Source: JAMXLO01 sp963819855
Lineage (GTDB): Bacteria > Pseudomonadota > Alphaproteobacteria > Acetobacterales > Acetobacteraceae
Assembly: GCA_963819855.1 (NCBI GenBank)
Contig: CAWFYC010000020.1
Location: forward strand, 434,001 to 498,000
Reading direction: 5' to 3'
Length of the DNA stretch: 64,000 nt
Below are positions 1-7,065 of this stretch, one piece after another (positions within the stretch are counted from its first letter, which is position 1; every line of letters starts with the position of its first letter). The translations under genes were made by a program, and so were the position numbers. The notes under the pieces were generated by a model that was not told the DNA's origin, ran no database searches, and worked only from the letters and a program-made list of their open reading frames with translations.

Positions 1-1
1 G

Positions 2-343
2 GAAGGTCTGCGGTTCGCGGTAAGGCTGCTGGAAAGGGACCCATACCGGGATGTGGTCGATCACCGGATCCACCCCACGGATGACGTTCTGGCCAGCAAC
101 GACGCCTTGGACCTTTGGCTCCGCCAGACCGTGGGCTCGGCCAGGCACGTGTCCGGAACCTGCAAGATGGGACCGGACACGGATCCGATGGCGGTGGTCG
201 ACCAGTACTGCCGCGTGAGGGGCGTCCGGGGTTTGTGGGTGGCGGACGCGGCGGTGATGCCGCGCATTCCGAGATCGGGGGGCGCCCATGCGACGGTGAT
301 CATGATCGGCGAACGTGTCGTCGATTGGATTGCGGCGGGTTGA
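2..343 (+). CDS. GMC-family FAD-dependent oxidoreductase, C-terminal part
   Basis: The last 113 residues of a glucose-methanol-choline oxidoreductase. The FAD-binding N-terminus lies left of the window and the frame is open to its edge. The family is recognised from HVSGTCKMG, with the active-site-proximal His of the GMC substrate domain, followed by a DPMAVVDQYCRVRGVRGLWV stretch and the closing ATVIMIGERVVDWI helix that contacts FAD. The usual SGNTN before the closing helix reads SGGAH, so it is a divergent member. The substrate cannot be told. Two more GMC genes occur near 40-43 kb. Confidence 0.85.
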   Translation, partial: EGLRFAVRLLERDPYRDVVDHRIHPTDDVLASNDALDLWLRQTVGSARHVSGTCKMGPDTDPMAVVDQYCRVRGVRGLWVADAAVMPRIPRSGGAHATVIMIGERVVDWIAAG

Positions 344-568
344 GTCCTCGCGCAAGCAGGAATGGACAAGTCAGCATCATGGCGACAACCGGTTCGGCGG
401 AAGCTAACCGTTTCTCTATCAATCATGTTCCCGACGTAGCGCACGACAGTTCAATGGTCGTGCGTGATCGGAGCGCTATGAATGTGAATGGAGTCATATG
501 CATCAATGAGGATCTTCGAAATGAATGGCATTGGCCGGCGAAGATCGGCCAGTCAAAGGAGACAGCAA

Positions 569-943
569 ATGTATCCAACGCTCTATGTCGTGAGGGAAGG
601 CGATACGCTTTCCGGGATCGCCCTCCACTTCTATGATAACGGAACAGAGCCATTTTGGCGTCGCATCTATAACGCCAACATGGCCGTGGTGGGCGACAAT
701 CCGAATCTGATCCGGCCCGGTGAATGTCTCAGGATTCCATTTCCACCGACCCTACCCTGCCAGTACGTCGTGAAATACGGTGACACTCTGTCGGACATTG
801 CTCTTCAGGTTTATGGCGATGGGACTGAACCGTGCTGGCGGACGATCTACGAAGCGAACAAAGACGTGATCGGGGCGAATCCGTATCAGGTCAATTCCGG
901 GAAATGTCTCAATATTCCTGTGTATGATCGGGCGCAGCAATAG
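569..943 (+). CDS. Small protein with two LysM domains
   Basis: A 124-residue protein made almost wholly of two LysM modules, at about residues 5-52 and 65-115. Each begins with YVVREGDTLSGIA or YVVKYGDTLSDIA and ends in an L(R/N)IP motif. LysM binds N-acetylglucosamine in peptidoglycan or chitin. There is no signal peptide or membrane segment, so it may act as a cytoplasmic or phage/contractile-apparatus-type LysM protein rather than a secreted enzyme. The ATG at 569 is chosen because AAAGGAGA lies about 8 bases upstream; the frame extends 27 codons further without a comparable site. Confidence 0.75.
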   Translation: MYPTLYVVREGDTLSGIALHFYDNGTEPFWRRIYNANMAVVGDNPNLIRPGECLRIPFPPTLPCQYVVKYGDTLSDIALQVYGDGTEPCWRTIYEANKDVIGANPYQVNSGKCLNIPVYDRAQQ

Positions 944-962
944 CACTCGGCTCTGTCGACGC

Positions 963-994
963 CTGGTGGGGTAGACCATCGTCTGCCCCGCCAG
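963..994 (+). terminator. 14-bp hairpin downstream of the LysM gene
   Basis: CTGGTGGGGTAGAC (963-976) and GTCTGCCCCGCCAG (981-994) pair over 14 bp (two G-U pairs in RNA) around a CATC loop. It starts about 20 bases after the LysM stop codon and lies about 40 bases before the first tRNA-Pro fragment. No T-run follows, so an intrinsic terminator is only one reading; it could also be an old element end. Confidence 0.4.
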
Positions 995-1035
995 CGGCTT
1001 GATCTGCCGTCGCCTAGCCTCGATATTCAATTTGT

Positions 1036-1082
1036 TGGTCTGAGCGGCGGGATTTGAACCCCCGACCCCGCGTCCCCCAGAC
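1036..1082 (-). repeat. Diverged tRNA-Pro 3'-half fragment (att-like, outermost copy)
   Basis: 47 bases that align without gaps to the 3' half (anticodon loop to CCA) of the complete tRNA-Pro(GGG) gene at 4358-4434, with about six differences. These include TTTGAA for TTCGAA in the T-loop and a changed acceptor base. The CCA end, T-arm and anticodon loop are still readable but there is no 5' half. Such remnants are the usual trace of integration into a tRNA 3' end. It is more diverged than the second copy, so it derives from an older event or another tRNA-Pro isotype. Confidence 0.7.
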
Positions 1083-1220
1083 ATGAAATAATGCAATGAT
1101 TTCAACGGCCGGTTTGCAGAATGCCGGGGATAATAGCCGCTGTGGTCGGTTGCGGTAGGGGGGTTTTGCAAATAGCGCGAACGCGCCGCCGCTGTCACTG
1201 GGAAGAGCAGGGCCGCATGC

Positions 1221-1636
1221 CTACCCGACTTCGCCGCCAAGCAATTGCCTGAGGGTCTCCGGCGACGCTACGCGGTAAGCGCCAGCCAGCACCGTGAGGT
1301 CGGTGTCACCACTCACCAGCAGCTCGGCGCGGCTGGCGATGGCGAGGTGCAGGAAAACTGCATCGTCACGGTCTCGGCACGCCGCCGACAGGACTGGCAG
1401 GGGCTGGGGGGGACGGCGATCTCGGCGAATGGCAAATAATCGGCCAGCAGGATTTCGCGTTCCATCGCATCGAGGCGAAATTTCGGGTAGCTCAGAACAC
1501 GTAGCAACTCGCCGGCGGTTTCACGGCAGACCACCGGGATTACGGCGCCGGAAGCCCAGGCCCGACCGAGCCAGGAAAGACGGCGGCTGAAGACCAGGGC
1601 AGAAGTGACGACATTGGTGTCGAAGACGGCCCGCAC
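1221..1636 (-). pseudogene. PIN-domain toxin, frameshifted
   Basis: A putative PIN-family ribonuclease toxin of the single-domain type, about 138 residues when repaired. The N-terminus reads VFDTNVVTSALVF, with the first metal-binding Asp in FDTN. After the shift, the second frame gives CRDRDDAVFLHLAIAS and ELLVSGDTDLTVL, the expected acidic second half of the fold. The two halves are in different frames; one missing C in the seven-C run (1406-1412) would join them. It follows an AbrB-like antitoxin by 17 bases in a VapBC-like arrangement. Either the toxin is inactivated or the homopolymer was miscounted in sequencing. Confidence 0.75.
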
Positions 1637-1653
1637 TTGGGGCGTCGCTGCTA

Positions 1654-1887
1654 TCAGGATCGGCGACGTGCCCAGGAGATCGCATCGGCGACGTCCGCAT
1701 CGGCGATGCCAAGTTCGGACAACTTGCGCCGGACGGCATGAGCGGAGCCGATTCGCGCGGGTGTAAGGACAATCCGTCCATCGCCGATCTCAACATCAAA
1801 GTACGTCGGCGGCGTGTCCAAGCCCAGAGCGTCCAGAGCACGCTTGGGCAAGGTTAGTTGGTTCTTGGCTGTGAGCTTGGCGAGCAT
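1654..1887 (-). CDS. AbrB/MazE-type antitoxin
   Basis: A 77-residue SpoVT-AbrB swapped-hairpin protein: MLAKLTAKNQLTLPKRALDA is the DNA-binding hairpin signature, followed by a TYFDVEIGDGRIVLTPA strand pair. The C-terminal 30 residues would contact the toxin. It is the first gene of a two-gene unit with the PIN toxin that starts 17 bases downstream; such antitoxins usually bind their own promoter. The Met at 1887 is chosen because it begins the conserved hairpin; an in-frame extension upstream has no homology-like features. Its start overlaps the 3' end of the AbiU2-like gene by 34 bases. Confidence 0.8.
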   Translation of the reverse strand: MLAKLTAKNQLTLPKRALDALGLDTPPTYFDVEIGDGRIVLTPARIGSAHAVRRKLSELGIADADVADAISWARRRS

Positions 1888-2558
1888 GGGCGGAAAGTAA
1901 GGAAGTAAGGGGAAGGCCGCAAGGGTTGTCCGAGGATGTCCAGCACCTTGGCGTGACCTTCCTTCGCGCATGTCGGGCACCGATCGAAGGCAACGAACTT
2001 CGCCAGCGCCACGACCAGACTGTGGACATCCTCGGACGTCGCGATCTGCAGCGACACATGCTGACTCGGGTCCAGGTGGCCCATCGCGATCCGTATGAAC
2101 TCCTCAAGATCGCGAAGGAATGCGCTGTCGGCGCCTGGCGGAAATGCGCCCAGAGTGCGCGGGTTGGACGTGTGCGCATCGAGATCGAGGTGGGCGCCTC
2201 GTTTGGTTCGATAGTCGATGATGTGGCCGCGGAAGCTGTTCAGTCGTGCATTGACGGCAGCCAGGCGATCTCTCACCTCCCGCGGTCAATTCAACTTCTC
2301 CACGATAAAATTCGAGGTCAGGTTGGCATGCATCCGCGTTGTTGCAGGGTCGGTCAGCTTGGCGAATTGAAGCAGCATGAAACCAATCAGGATCTCGTTC
2401 AGGTCGCCAAAAGTCGTTGGCGCGACCGACTGAAATAGATTGCGCTTGCGATCATCGTCCGGGTCGAACAACTCTGAGAAGAGATCGTGAGCCATCCTCA
2501 CCTTTTCGCATTCGGTGACGAAGCTCTGCACAATATCCTTGCTATCCATGGCGCTCAC
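1854..2558 (-). pseudogene. AbiU2-like HEPN protein, interrupted by an in-frame TGA
   Basis: Two open stretches in the same frame (2558-2286 and 2276-1854) separated only by a TGA at 2286-2288; read through, they give about 234 residues. The N-terminal half has the AbiU2-type pattern LLQFAKLTDPA..R..ANLT. The C-terminal half has YRTKRGAHLD, the R-x5-H signature of HEPN RNases, and near its end a CPTC pair. AbiU2-like HEPN proteins are linked to phage abortive infection. A GTG directly after GGGAGG at 2276 could re-initiate the C-terminal half. Family assignment is from motif memory and is moderate; the stop is seen directly. Confidence 0.55.
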
Positions 2559-2699
2559 TGAGGTCGACCGTTCCCGTCTGAGAAGGCGCCGCGCCTACTC
2601 CCATCACAGCCCGATTCGCACGAGAAACCCAACGGATGGCGCGGGCATCCAAGACCAGGCTGCGAGCGTTGATCCGGAAGGGTAGAATACCCGATATAT

Positions 2700-2746
2700 T
2701 GGTCGGAGCGGCGGGATTCGAACCCACGACCCCCAGTCCTCCAGAC
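2700..2746 (-). repeat. tRNA-Pro(GGG) 3'-half fragment (att-like, middle copy)
   Basis: 47 bases identical to the 3' half of the tRNA-Pro gene at 4358-4434 except for one base (T for C at 2740). They run from the CCA end through the T-arm to the anticodon loop and stop where the D-arm half should begin. This is the expected displaced 3' end left at the far side of an element integrated into the tRNA gene, so it and the tRNA bound the cassette between them. Confidence 0.85.
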
Positions 2747-2909
2747 AGAACATCTGTTAATCTTTTCAAATGGTCAGTTGTCTGAACCCCGATGATATTG
2801 ACCGCTGAAGCTGGCTGCCGTCGGAGAGGTTACGACAACCTCAGCTGTCGTAATGGCTGGATGCGAAGCCGCCGTTGCCTGATGGCGACGCAACGGGCCA
2901 TGGTACCGC

Positions 2910-3251
2910 ATGACGACCACACATCTGCCAAATGGTGACAGGGCGATCCTCGATATCCGGAAGCTGGAGGACTATTGCCTCAGCCCGTCACACCCTCGCG
3001 GCCGCCATAAGGCACGGGTGTTTCGGCAGGCGCTTGGCCTCCATCAGGAAGATGCGGCCTGGCTGCGGGCCGCCTTGCTAGACGCAGCGTCCATTGGGGA
3101 GGCAGTGCCGGTTGCCACCGACGCCTGGGGAACCTACTGGCAGCTCGACGTCATCATCAGGCGACATCGGAAGCGCGCGGTGGTAAGAACATTGTGGATT
3201 GTGCGAACCGGCGAGGAGCTCTCGCGGCTCGTGACATGCTGGGTGGTGTGA
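2910..3251 (+). CDS. DUF6883 domain protein
   Basis: A 113-residue protein of the DUF6883 type, recognised from LPNGDRAILDIRKLEDYCL, then HPRGRHKARVF and a C-terminal RTLWIVRTGEELSRLVTCWV strand. The molecular function is not established; the domain also occurs at the C-terminus of larger phage/toxin-like proteins. It overlaps the DUF4926 gene by one base (TGATG), so the two are translationally coupled and probably form one unit. It is the first gene of the right-hand cassette, about 160 bases from the middle tRNA-Pro fragment. No strong ribosome-binding site is visible before the ATG. Confidence 0.75.
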   Translation: MTTTHLPNGDRAILDIRKLEDYCLSPSHPRGRHKARVFRQALGLHQEDAAWLRAALLDAASIGEAVPVATDAWGTYWQLDVIIRRHRKRAVVRTLWIVRTGEELSRLVTCWVV

Positions 3252-3481
3252 TGAAGCGACGAATCAGGAATGAAGCGCCATCGCTGCTGGATGTGGTGGC
3301 ATTACTCGCCGACCTACCGGCGCAGGGCGTGGCGCGTGGCCAGGTAGGCACTGTCGTCGAGCAACTCGACGGCGAGGCCTGGCTTGTGGAGTTCAGCGAC
3401 GATGAGGGGCGCGCCTATGCCATCGCGCGATGCCAGGGAGCCGACTTGCTGGTGCTGCACTACGTCGCGGAGGCAGTCTGA
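3251..3481 (+). CDS. DUF4926 domain protein
   Basis: A 76-residue protein with the DUF4926 pattern: LLDVVALLADLP, then ARGQVGTVVEQL, WLVEFSDDEGRAYA and a final aliphatic strand. It resembles a small SH3-like beta barrel. The function is unknown. The start at 3251 is fixed by the one-base overlap with the upstream DUF6883 stop. Its coupling to DUF6883, small size and place in a cassette beside other toxin-type genes make an antitoxin or immunity role plausible, but that is inference. Confidence 0.75.
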   Translation: MKRRIRNEAPSLLDVVALLADLPAQGVARGQVGTVVEQLDGEAWLVEFSDDEGRAYAIARCQGADLLVLHYVAEAV

Positions 3482-3584
3482 CACAGCCAGACTCTGGAAA
3501 TATCGCGTACAGAGCACTGAGAGTGTCGGATCCTTTGTTTAAGGGGCCCAACGGGTTCCACAAGTGGGGAGAAAGGGATCCACG

Positions 3585-3671
3585 ATGCCTGCGATCAAGA
3601 CCGAAGTTCCGGATCAGTTGCCGTCGGGGGGTGAGCAGCCCCTGAAGAAAGCGCTGATGAAAAGGCTGTGA
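3585..3671 (+). CDS. Possible 28-residue peptide gene
   Basis: A short frame starting MPAIKTEVPDQLPSGG and ending in a basic KKALMKRL tail. GAGAAAGGGA lies about 6 bases before the ATG, a good ribosome-binding site. It ends about 20 bases before the next gene's start. No family is recognised and the length is too short for certainty; it may be a leader peptide or chance. Confidence 0.25.
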   Translation: MPAIKTEVPDQLPSGGEQPLKKALMKRL

Positions 3672-3689
3672 TCGCTGTGGAGGAACCAT

Positions 3690-4264
3690 TTGGTGTCCGA
3701 CCTATCGAGTTGGTGCTTACGCCACTACGAGGTTCCGCATGACTTTGCCGCTCCAGTTGCCACGGTGATCGCGGCGGGAGTAGCGGTTTTCGTCACATGG
3801 AAACTCGGTAGGAGGCAAGTTCCGATAGCCGCTCAGCAGGCAAAGACGGCCGAATTACAGGCGGCAACAGCTAAGCAACAAGCCGATACGGCGCTCGATC
3901 GTCTCCGATACGACCTGTTTGAGAAGCGCTACGCGATCTACTCTACGGCAAAAGAGCTGATGCGCTCGCTGGTAAATCAAGGTCAGGCGGAGAAGCTGGA
4001 CGAGATTGCAGTTACAGAGAAATTAGTTTTTATCGAGGAGTGTGTGTTCTTCTTCCCGAGAGTGCATGTGCCTTCTTTGCTCGGCTTCGAACCGACACTT
4101 ATCGGGTTCTTGAATTGCGGGCGATGAGGAGCGCCCATAATACTGGGGCGAGTCGCCAGCTAGCTGAAGAGCTGGGCAAGCTCGCCAAATCCTTCCGAGA
4201 GACGCCGAAGTCGTTCGAGGCGACTCTGGGCTTCCCGCAGCTCACTCGGTCGCCGACCGCGTAA
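3690..4264 (+). pseudogene. Membrane-anchored coiled-coil protein of unknown function, frameshifted
   Basis: When the frames are joined this is about 191 residues. One N-terminal membrane segment (about residues 20-36, PVATVIAAGVAVFVTWKL) is followed by an Ala/Gln-rich coiled coil (AAQQAKTAELQAATAKQQ) and a helical region RYDLFEKRYAIYSTAKELM. The frame breaks after EECVFFF near 4055; the +2 frame continues with PESACAFFARLRTDTYRVLE to 4264. One missing C in CCC would restore the frame. GGAGGA stands about 8 bases before the TTG/GTG start. The family is common in bacteria without known function. Confidence 0.6.
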
Positions 4265-4357
4265 GTGCCACTTGGTAGAACGAGGCAGTCTACGAGGCTA
4301 TGCTGAGGCTACGGGACTACGGATAAAGCGAAATCACTCGTATACCCTTGGTCTCTT

Positions 4358-4434
4358 TGGTCGGAGCGGCGGGATTCGAACCCACGACCCCCAGTCCCCC
4401 AGACTGATGCGCTACCAGACTGCGCTACGCTCCG
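4358..4434 (-). tRNA. tRNA-Pro (anticodon GGG)
   Basis: A complete 77-base cloverleaf on the minus strand: acceptor stem CGGAGCG/CGCTCCG, D-arm with GCGC stems, anticodon stem TCAGT/ACTGG around a CTGGGGG loop (anticodon GGG at 34-36), 5-bp T-arm with TTCGAAT, discriminator A and an encoded CCA. It reads CCC codons. Its 3' half is repeated at 2700 and, more diverged, at 1036, so this gene is the integration target of the accessory segment to its left. Confidence 0.97.
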
Positions 4435-4535
4435 ACCGCGGGTCCGCCGGTTTACCAGCGGAGCCGTCAATCCGCAACGCTCGGCGCCGAACCCGGTTGG
4501 TTGCGCAGCCAGAAATACGCGTCTGTAGTCCGAAC

Positions 4536-5516
4536 ATGGCCATCCTGATCACCGGCGCCGCCGGCTTCGTCGCGCTCAACGTCGTCGAGCACCTGCTGGC
4601 CGCCGGCCGCGACGTGGTCGGTCTCGACCGCATCGCGCTGCCCGAACGCGCCCGCCGCACCTTCGCCACCATGCCCGGACGGTTCACGCTGATCGGCGGC
4701 TCGATCCTGTCGCAGGCCGACCTGCGGCGCGCGCTGACCGTGGCACCAGTAGAAGCGGTGATCCATTGCGCCGTGATCACCGCCGGCTCGGCGCACGAGA
4801 AAGTCGATCCAGAGGGCATCGTGGCGGTCAACGTCCAGGGCGCGGTGGCTACGCTGATCGCTGCAGCGCAACGCGGCGTGGCTCGGTTCGTATATCCGAG
4901 TTCGGGCGCGATCTATGGCGCCGCGGGGCGCGACGCACCGCTGATCGACGAAGATGCACTGACGCCGGCGCCGGTGAGCCTGTATGGCCTGACCAAGCGG
5001 GCCGCCGAGACGCTGCTGCCGCGCGTGGCGCAGACCCACAAGGTGCGCTTTGCCGCCGCGCGTCTCGGCAGCGTGTATGGGCCGTGGGAATACGCGACCG
5101 GTGTGCGCGACACGCTGTCACCGATGCTGCAGGCGCTGGAGTGCGCACGACGCGGCAAGGAGGCGGTGTTGGGGCCGGCTTGGCGCGGCGACTTCGTTTT
5201 TTCCCGCGACGCGGCGGACGGGCTGGTGCGACTGGCTGATGCGCCGGCCTTGACGCGCACGGTGTACAATTTGGGGAGCGGGCGGCTCGGGTCGGCTACG
5301 ACGTGGTGCGAGGCACTGGCTCGGGTGGTGCCGGGGTTTTGCTGGCGGCACGCCCGGGCGGGAGAGGCCGGGAACGTGGACAGCCACACCGGGTTCCACC
5401 GCGGGCCGATGGCGATCGGGAAGCTCGCGCGGGATACCGGATATGTGCCGCAGTGGGGGTTTGCGGAGGCAGCGCCGGAGTGGATGGGATGGTCGACGCA
5501 AAGCGGCACGGTTTGA
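4536..5516 (+). CDS. NAD(P)-dependent epimerase/dehydratase (extended SDR)
   Basis: A 326-residue extended short-chain dehydrogenase/reductase. The Rossmann motif TGAAGFVA sits at residues 6-13 (a variant of TGxxGxxG), the catalytic Tyr and Lys in YGLTK at about 150, and a preceding PSSGAIYG supplies the Ser. It likely acts on a nucleotide sugar or similar polyol, but the substrate is not determinable. The ATG at 4536 is chosen because it directly opens the first beta strand; the frame extends back across the tRNA gene, which cannot be coding. It stands alone in its orientation next to the tRNA. Confidence 0.85.
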   Translation: MAILITGAAGFVALNVVEHLLAAGRDVVGLDRIALPERARRTFATMPGRFTLIGGSILSQADLRRALTVAPVEAVIHCAVITAGSAHEKVDPEGIVAVNVQGAVATLIAAAQRGVARFVYPSSGAIYGAAGRDAPLIDEDALTPAPVSLYGLTKRAAETLLPRVAQTHKVRFAAARLGSVYGPWEYATGVRDTLSPMLQALECARRGKEAVLGPAWRGDFVFSRDAADGLVRLADAPALTRTVYNLGSGRLGSATTWCEALARVVPGFCWRHARAGEAGNVDSHTGFHRGPMAIGKLARDTGYVPQWGFAEAAPEWMGWSTQSGTV

Positions 5517-5639
5517 GCCGCGGCGCACCCGAGCCACGGGTCGTCACCCCCGCCCGATGGCACTTGCCCTGCCGGGCATCACGATCCGCACCGAGAACAG
5601 ATACGCGCCGCGGCGTCTGCGACTGTTCAACCGCGAGGC

Positions 5640-5882
5640 TCACAAATCCTCAAGATCGGGCTGATCCGCCCGCGACCTCCGCCGGGCCCTCCGCGCGCGC
5701 TGCTTCGTGCCCGGGGTTCCCTTCACCTCCACGATCAGAGGTATCTTCAACTGCTGATGCTGATCGGCACCCCCAGGTTCTGGCCTCGCGCCGCGGTCGT
5801 CCGCGTGCTTGGCCAAGTTTTCCAGCACCCGCATCCGATGCTCGCGCGACTTCGGTGGCTGCATTCGCCCGAACTCTCGCAC
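5640..5882 (-). CDS. Hypothetical small basic protein downstream of Ku
   Basis: An 80-residue frame beginning 20 bases after the Ku stop codon on the same strand, with a GTG start (or an ATG six codons later). The sequence has a charged N-terminal helix, a short hydrophobic strand IPLIVEVKG and a tail rich in Arg. No family is recognised. Position behind Ku suggests a shared transcript if it is real; the frame may be fortuitous given the GC content. Confidence 0.35.
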   Translation of the reverse strand: MREFGRMQPPKSREHRMRVLENLAKHADDRGARPEPGGADQHQQLKIPLIVEVKGTPGTKQRARRARRRSRADQPDLEDL

Positions 5883-5902
5883 ACCGCCCGTCGCCGGTAA
5901 AT

Positions 5903-6781
5903 TCAGGCGCGCTTGCGAGGCGCCTTAGCTGGAGGAGCCTGCGGCGCCTGCCTGGCCGCCTTGGCCGGCTTCTTCGCAGCTGAAGGCGGCTTCGCTTCCG
6001 CGGCTTGGCCGAGGCTCTTCTTCAGTGCCGCCATCAGGTCGATGACATTGCTGCGCTCCGGCTCCTCCGGCTCGCTCAGGTCGATACCTTCGCCCTTCAG
6101 TTTGGCATCGATCATCGCCCGCAGCCGCGTCTCATAGCGATCCTCGAGGTCCGACGGATCGTATCTCGTGGTCTGCCGATCGATCAGTTGCTTGGCGAGC
6201 TGCACCATCTCCGGGTCGGTCCTGGCCTCGGCACTGTCGCCGAAGATCGAGACGGCGTCGTTGATATCACGCTGCTCATCCAGGGTATGCGTGACCAGAC
6301 CCCCGTCCATCGCACGCACCGCTATCGTGCGTTCGCGCTGACCAATCACCACCCGCGCCAAAGCCACGCGCCCCGTCTCTGCAATCGCCTGATGAAGCAC
6401 CGCATAGACGTCCCGCCCGGCGTCGCCGTCCGGCGCCAGGTAATAGCTGCTGGCGAAATAGATCGGGTCGATGGAGTTGACCTCCACGAACTTTTCGATC
6501 GCGATTACCGACGAAGTTTCGACCTTCACGCTGTCGAAGTCTTCATCGGTCAGTAGCAGGTACTGGTCCTTGCGGAACTCATATCCCTTCACGAGATCGC
6601 GCCGCTGCAGTTCCTCCTCGGTCTCGGCATCGACCGTCAGCATCTTGATGCGATGGCCGGTCTTCGGATTGATCAGGTTGAACCTGATCGCGGCGCGCTC
6701 GTGCTTGGCGTTCCACAGCGCAACCGGACACGACACCAGCGCCAGCCGGAGATGGCCACGCCAGATGGGGCGCGCAGGCAT
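5903..6781 (-). CDS. ku: Ku protein, DNA end binding for non-homologous end joining
   Basis: A 292-residue bacterial Ku homodimer subunit, which threads onto DNA double-strand ends and recruits ligase LigD. The Ku core spans about residues 8-195, with the hallmark WRGHLRLALVSCPVALW start, RFNLINPKTGHRI, KGYEF and FASSYYLAPD. After the core comes a linker and a Lys/Ala/Pro-rich tail from about residue 245, typical of proteobacterial Ku. A small gene ends 2 bases before its start codon, so the two are probably cotranscribed. No LigD is in this window. Confidence 0.95.
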   Translation of the reverse strand: MPARPIWRGHLRLALVSCPVALWNAKHERAAIRFNLINPKTGHRIKMLTVDAETEEELQRRDLVKGYEFRKDQYLLLTDEDFDSVKVETSSVIAIEKFVEVNSIDPIYFASSYYLAPDGDAGRDVYAVLHQAIAETGRVALARVVIGQRERTIAVRAMDGGLVTHTLDEQRDINDAVSIFGDSAEARTDPEMVQLAKQLIDRQTTRYDPSDLEDRYETRLRAMIDAKLKGEGIDLSEPEEPERSNVIDLMAALKKSLGQAAEAKPPSAAKKPAKAARQAPQAPPAKAPRKRA

Positions 6782-6783
6782 GG

Positions 6784-7065
6784 CTACGCCGCCCGAAACA
6801 GCGGGTAGCTTGCCCGCCGCTGCCGTTCGGTGATGCCCAGGTCCTCTGCCTCGGCCCTGTCATCATCCGCGGCGGCATCGAGCCGCGCCAGCACACTGCC
6901 GGCAAACTCCTCGGTCTCGGTCAGCGCATCGACGACGTTGCGGCCGTGGTCCGCGGCCTGCGCCAGTCGTGACTGATGAATGACAACCTTCAGGGCCTGA
7001 CGCAGGCGATCGATATGTTCGCCGGACAAGCTGAACGTATCGGAAACAGATGATACAGTGCTCAT
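6784..7065 (-). CDS. Hypothetical protein upstream of Ku
   Basis: A 93-residue, acidic, mostly helical protein: FSLSGEHIDRLRQALKVVIHQ, then DALTETEEFAGSVLARLDAA and a DDDRAEAEDLGITERQRRA segment. No family is recognised. Its stop lies two bases before the Ku start, so it is the first gene of a likely two- or three-gene Ku transcript. The Met at 7065 is taken as start; the frame extends further upstream without conserved-looking sequence. Confidence 0.55.
   Translation of the reverse strand: MSTVSSVSDTFSLSGEHIDRLRQALKVVIHQSRLAQAADHGRNVVDALTETEEFAGSVLARLDAAADDDRAEAEDLGITERQRRASYPLFRAA

Noticed and set aside
1926..2438. A plus-strand frame across the AbiU2-like region that is not interrupted
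   Set aside because: No recognisable domain, and the minus-strand reading has family motifs in a single frame apart from one stop.
1036..4358. The two tRNA-bounded cassettes being copies of one another because of their equal length
   Set aside because: Their genes and intergenic sequences differ completely; the equal length is probably chance.
4272..4535. An N-terminal extension of the epimerase gene running through the tRNA-Pro
   Set aside because: The peptide (GGIRTHDPQSPRLMRYQ and so on) is the well-known false translation of a tRNA gene; the true start is at 4536.
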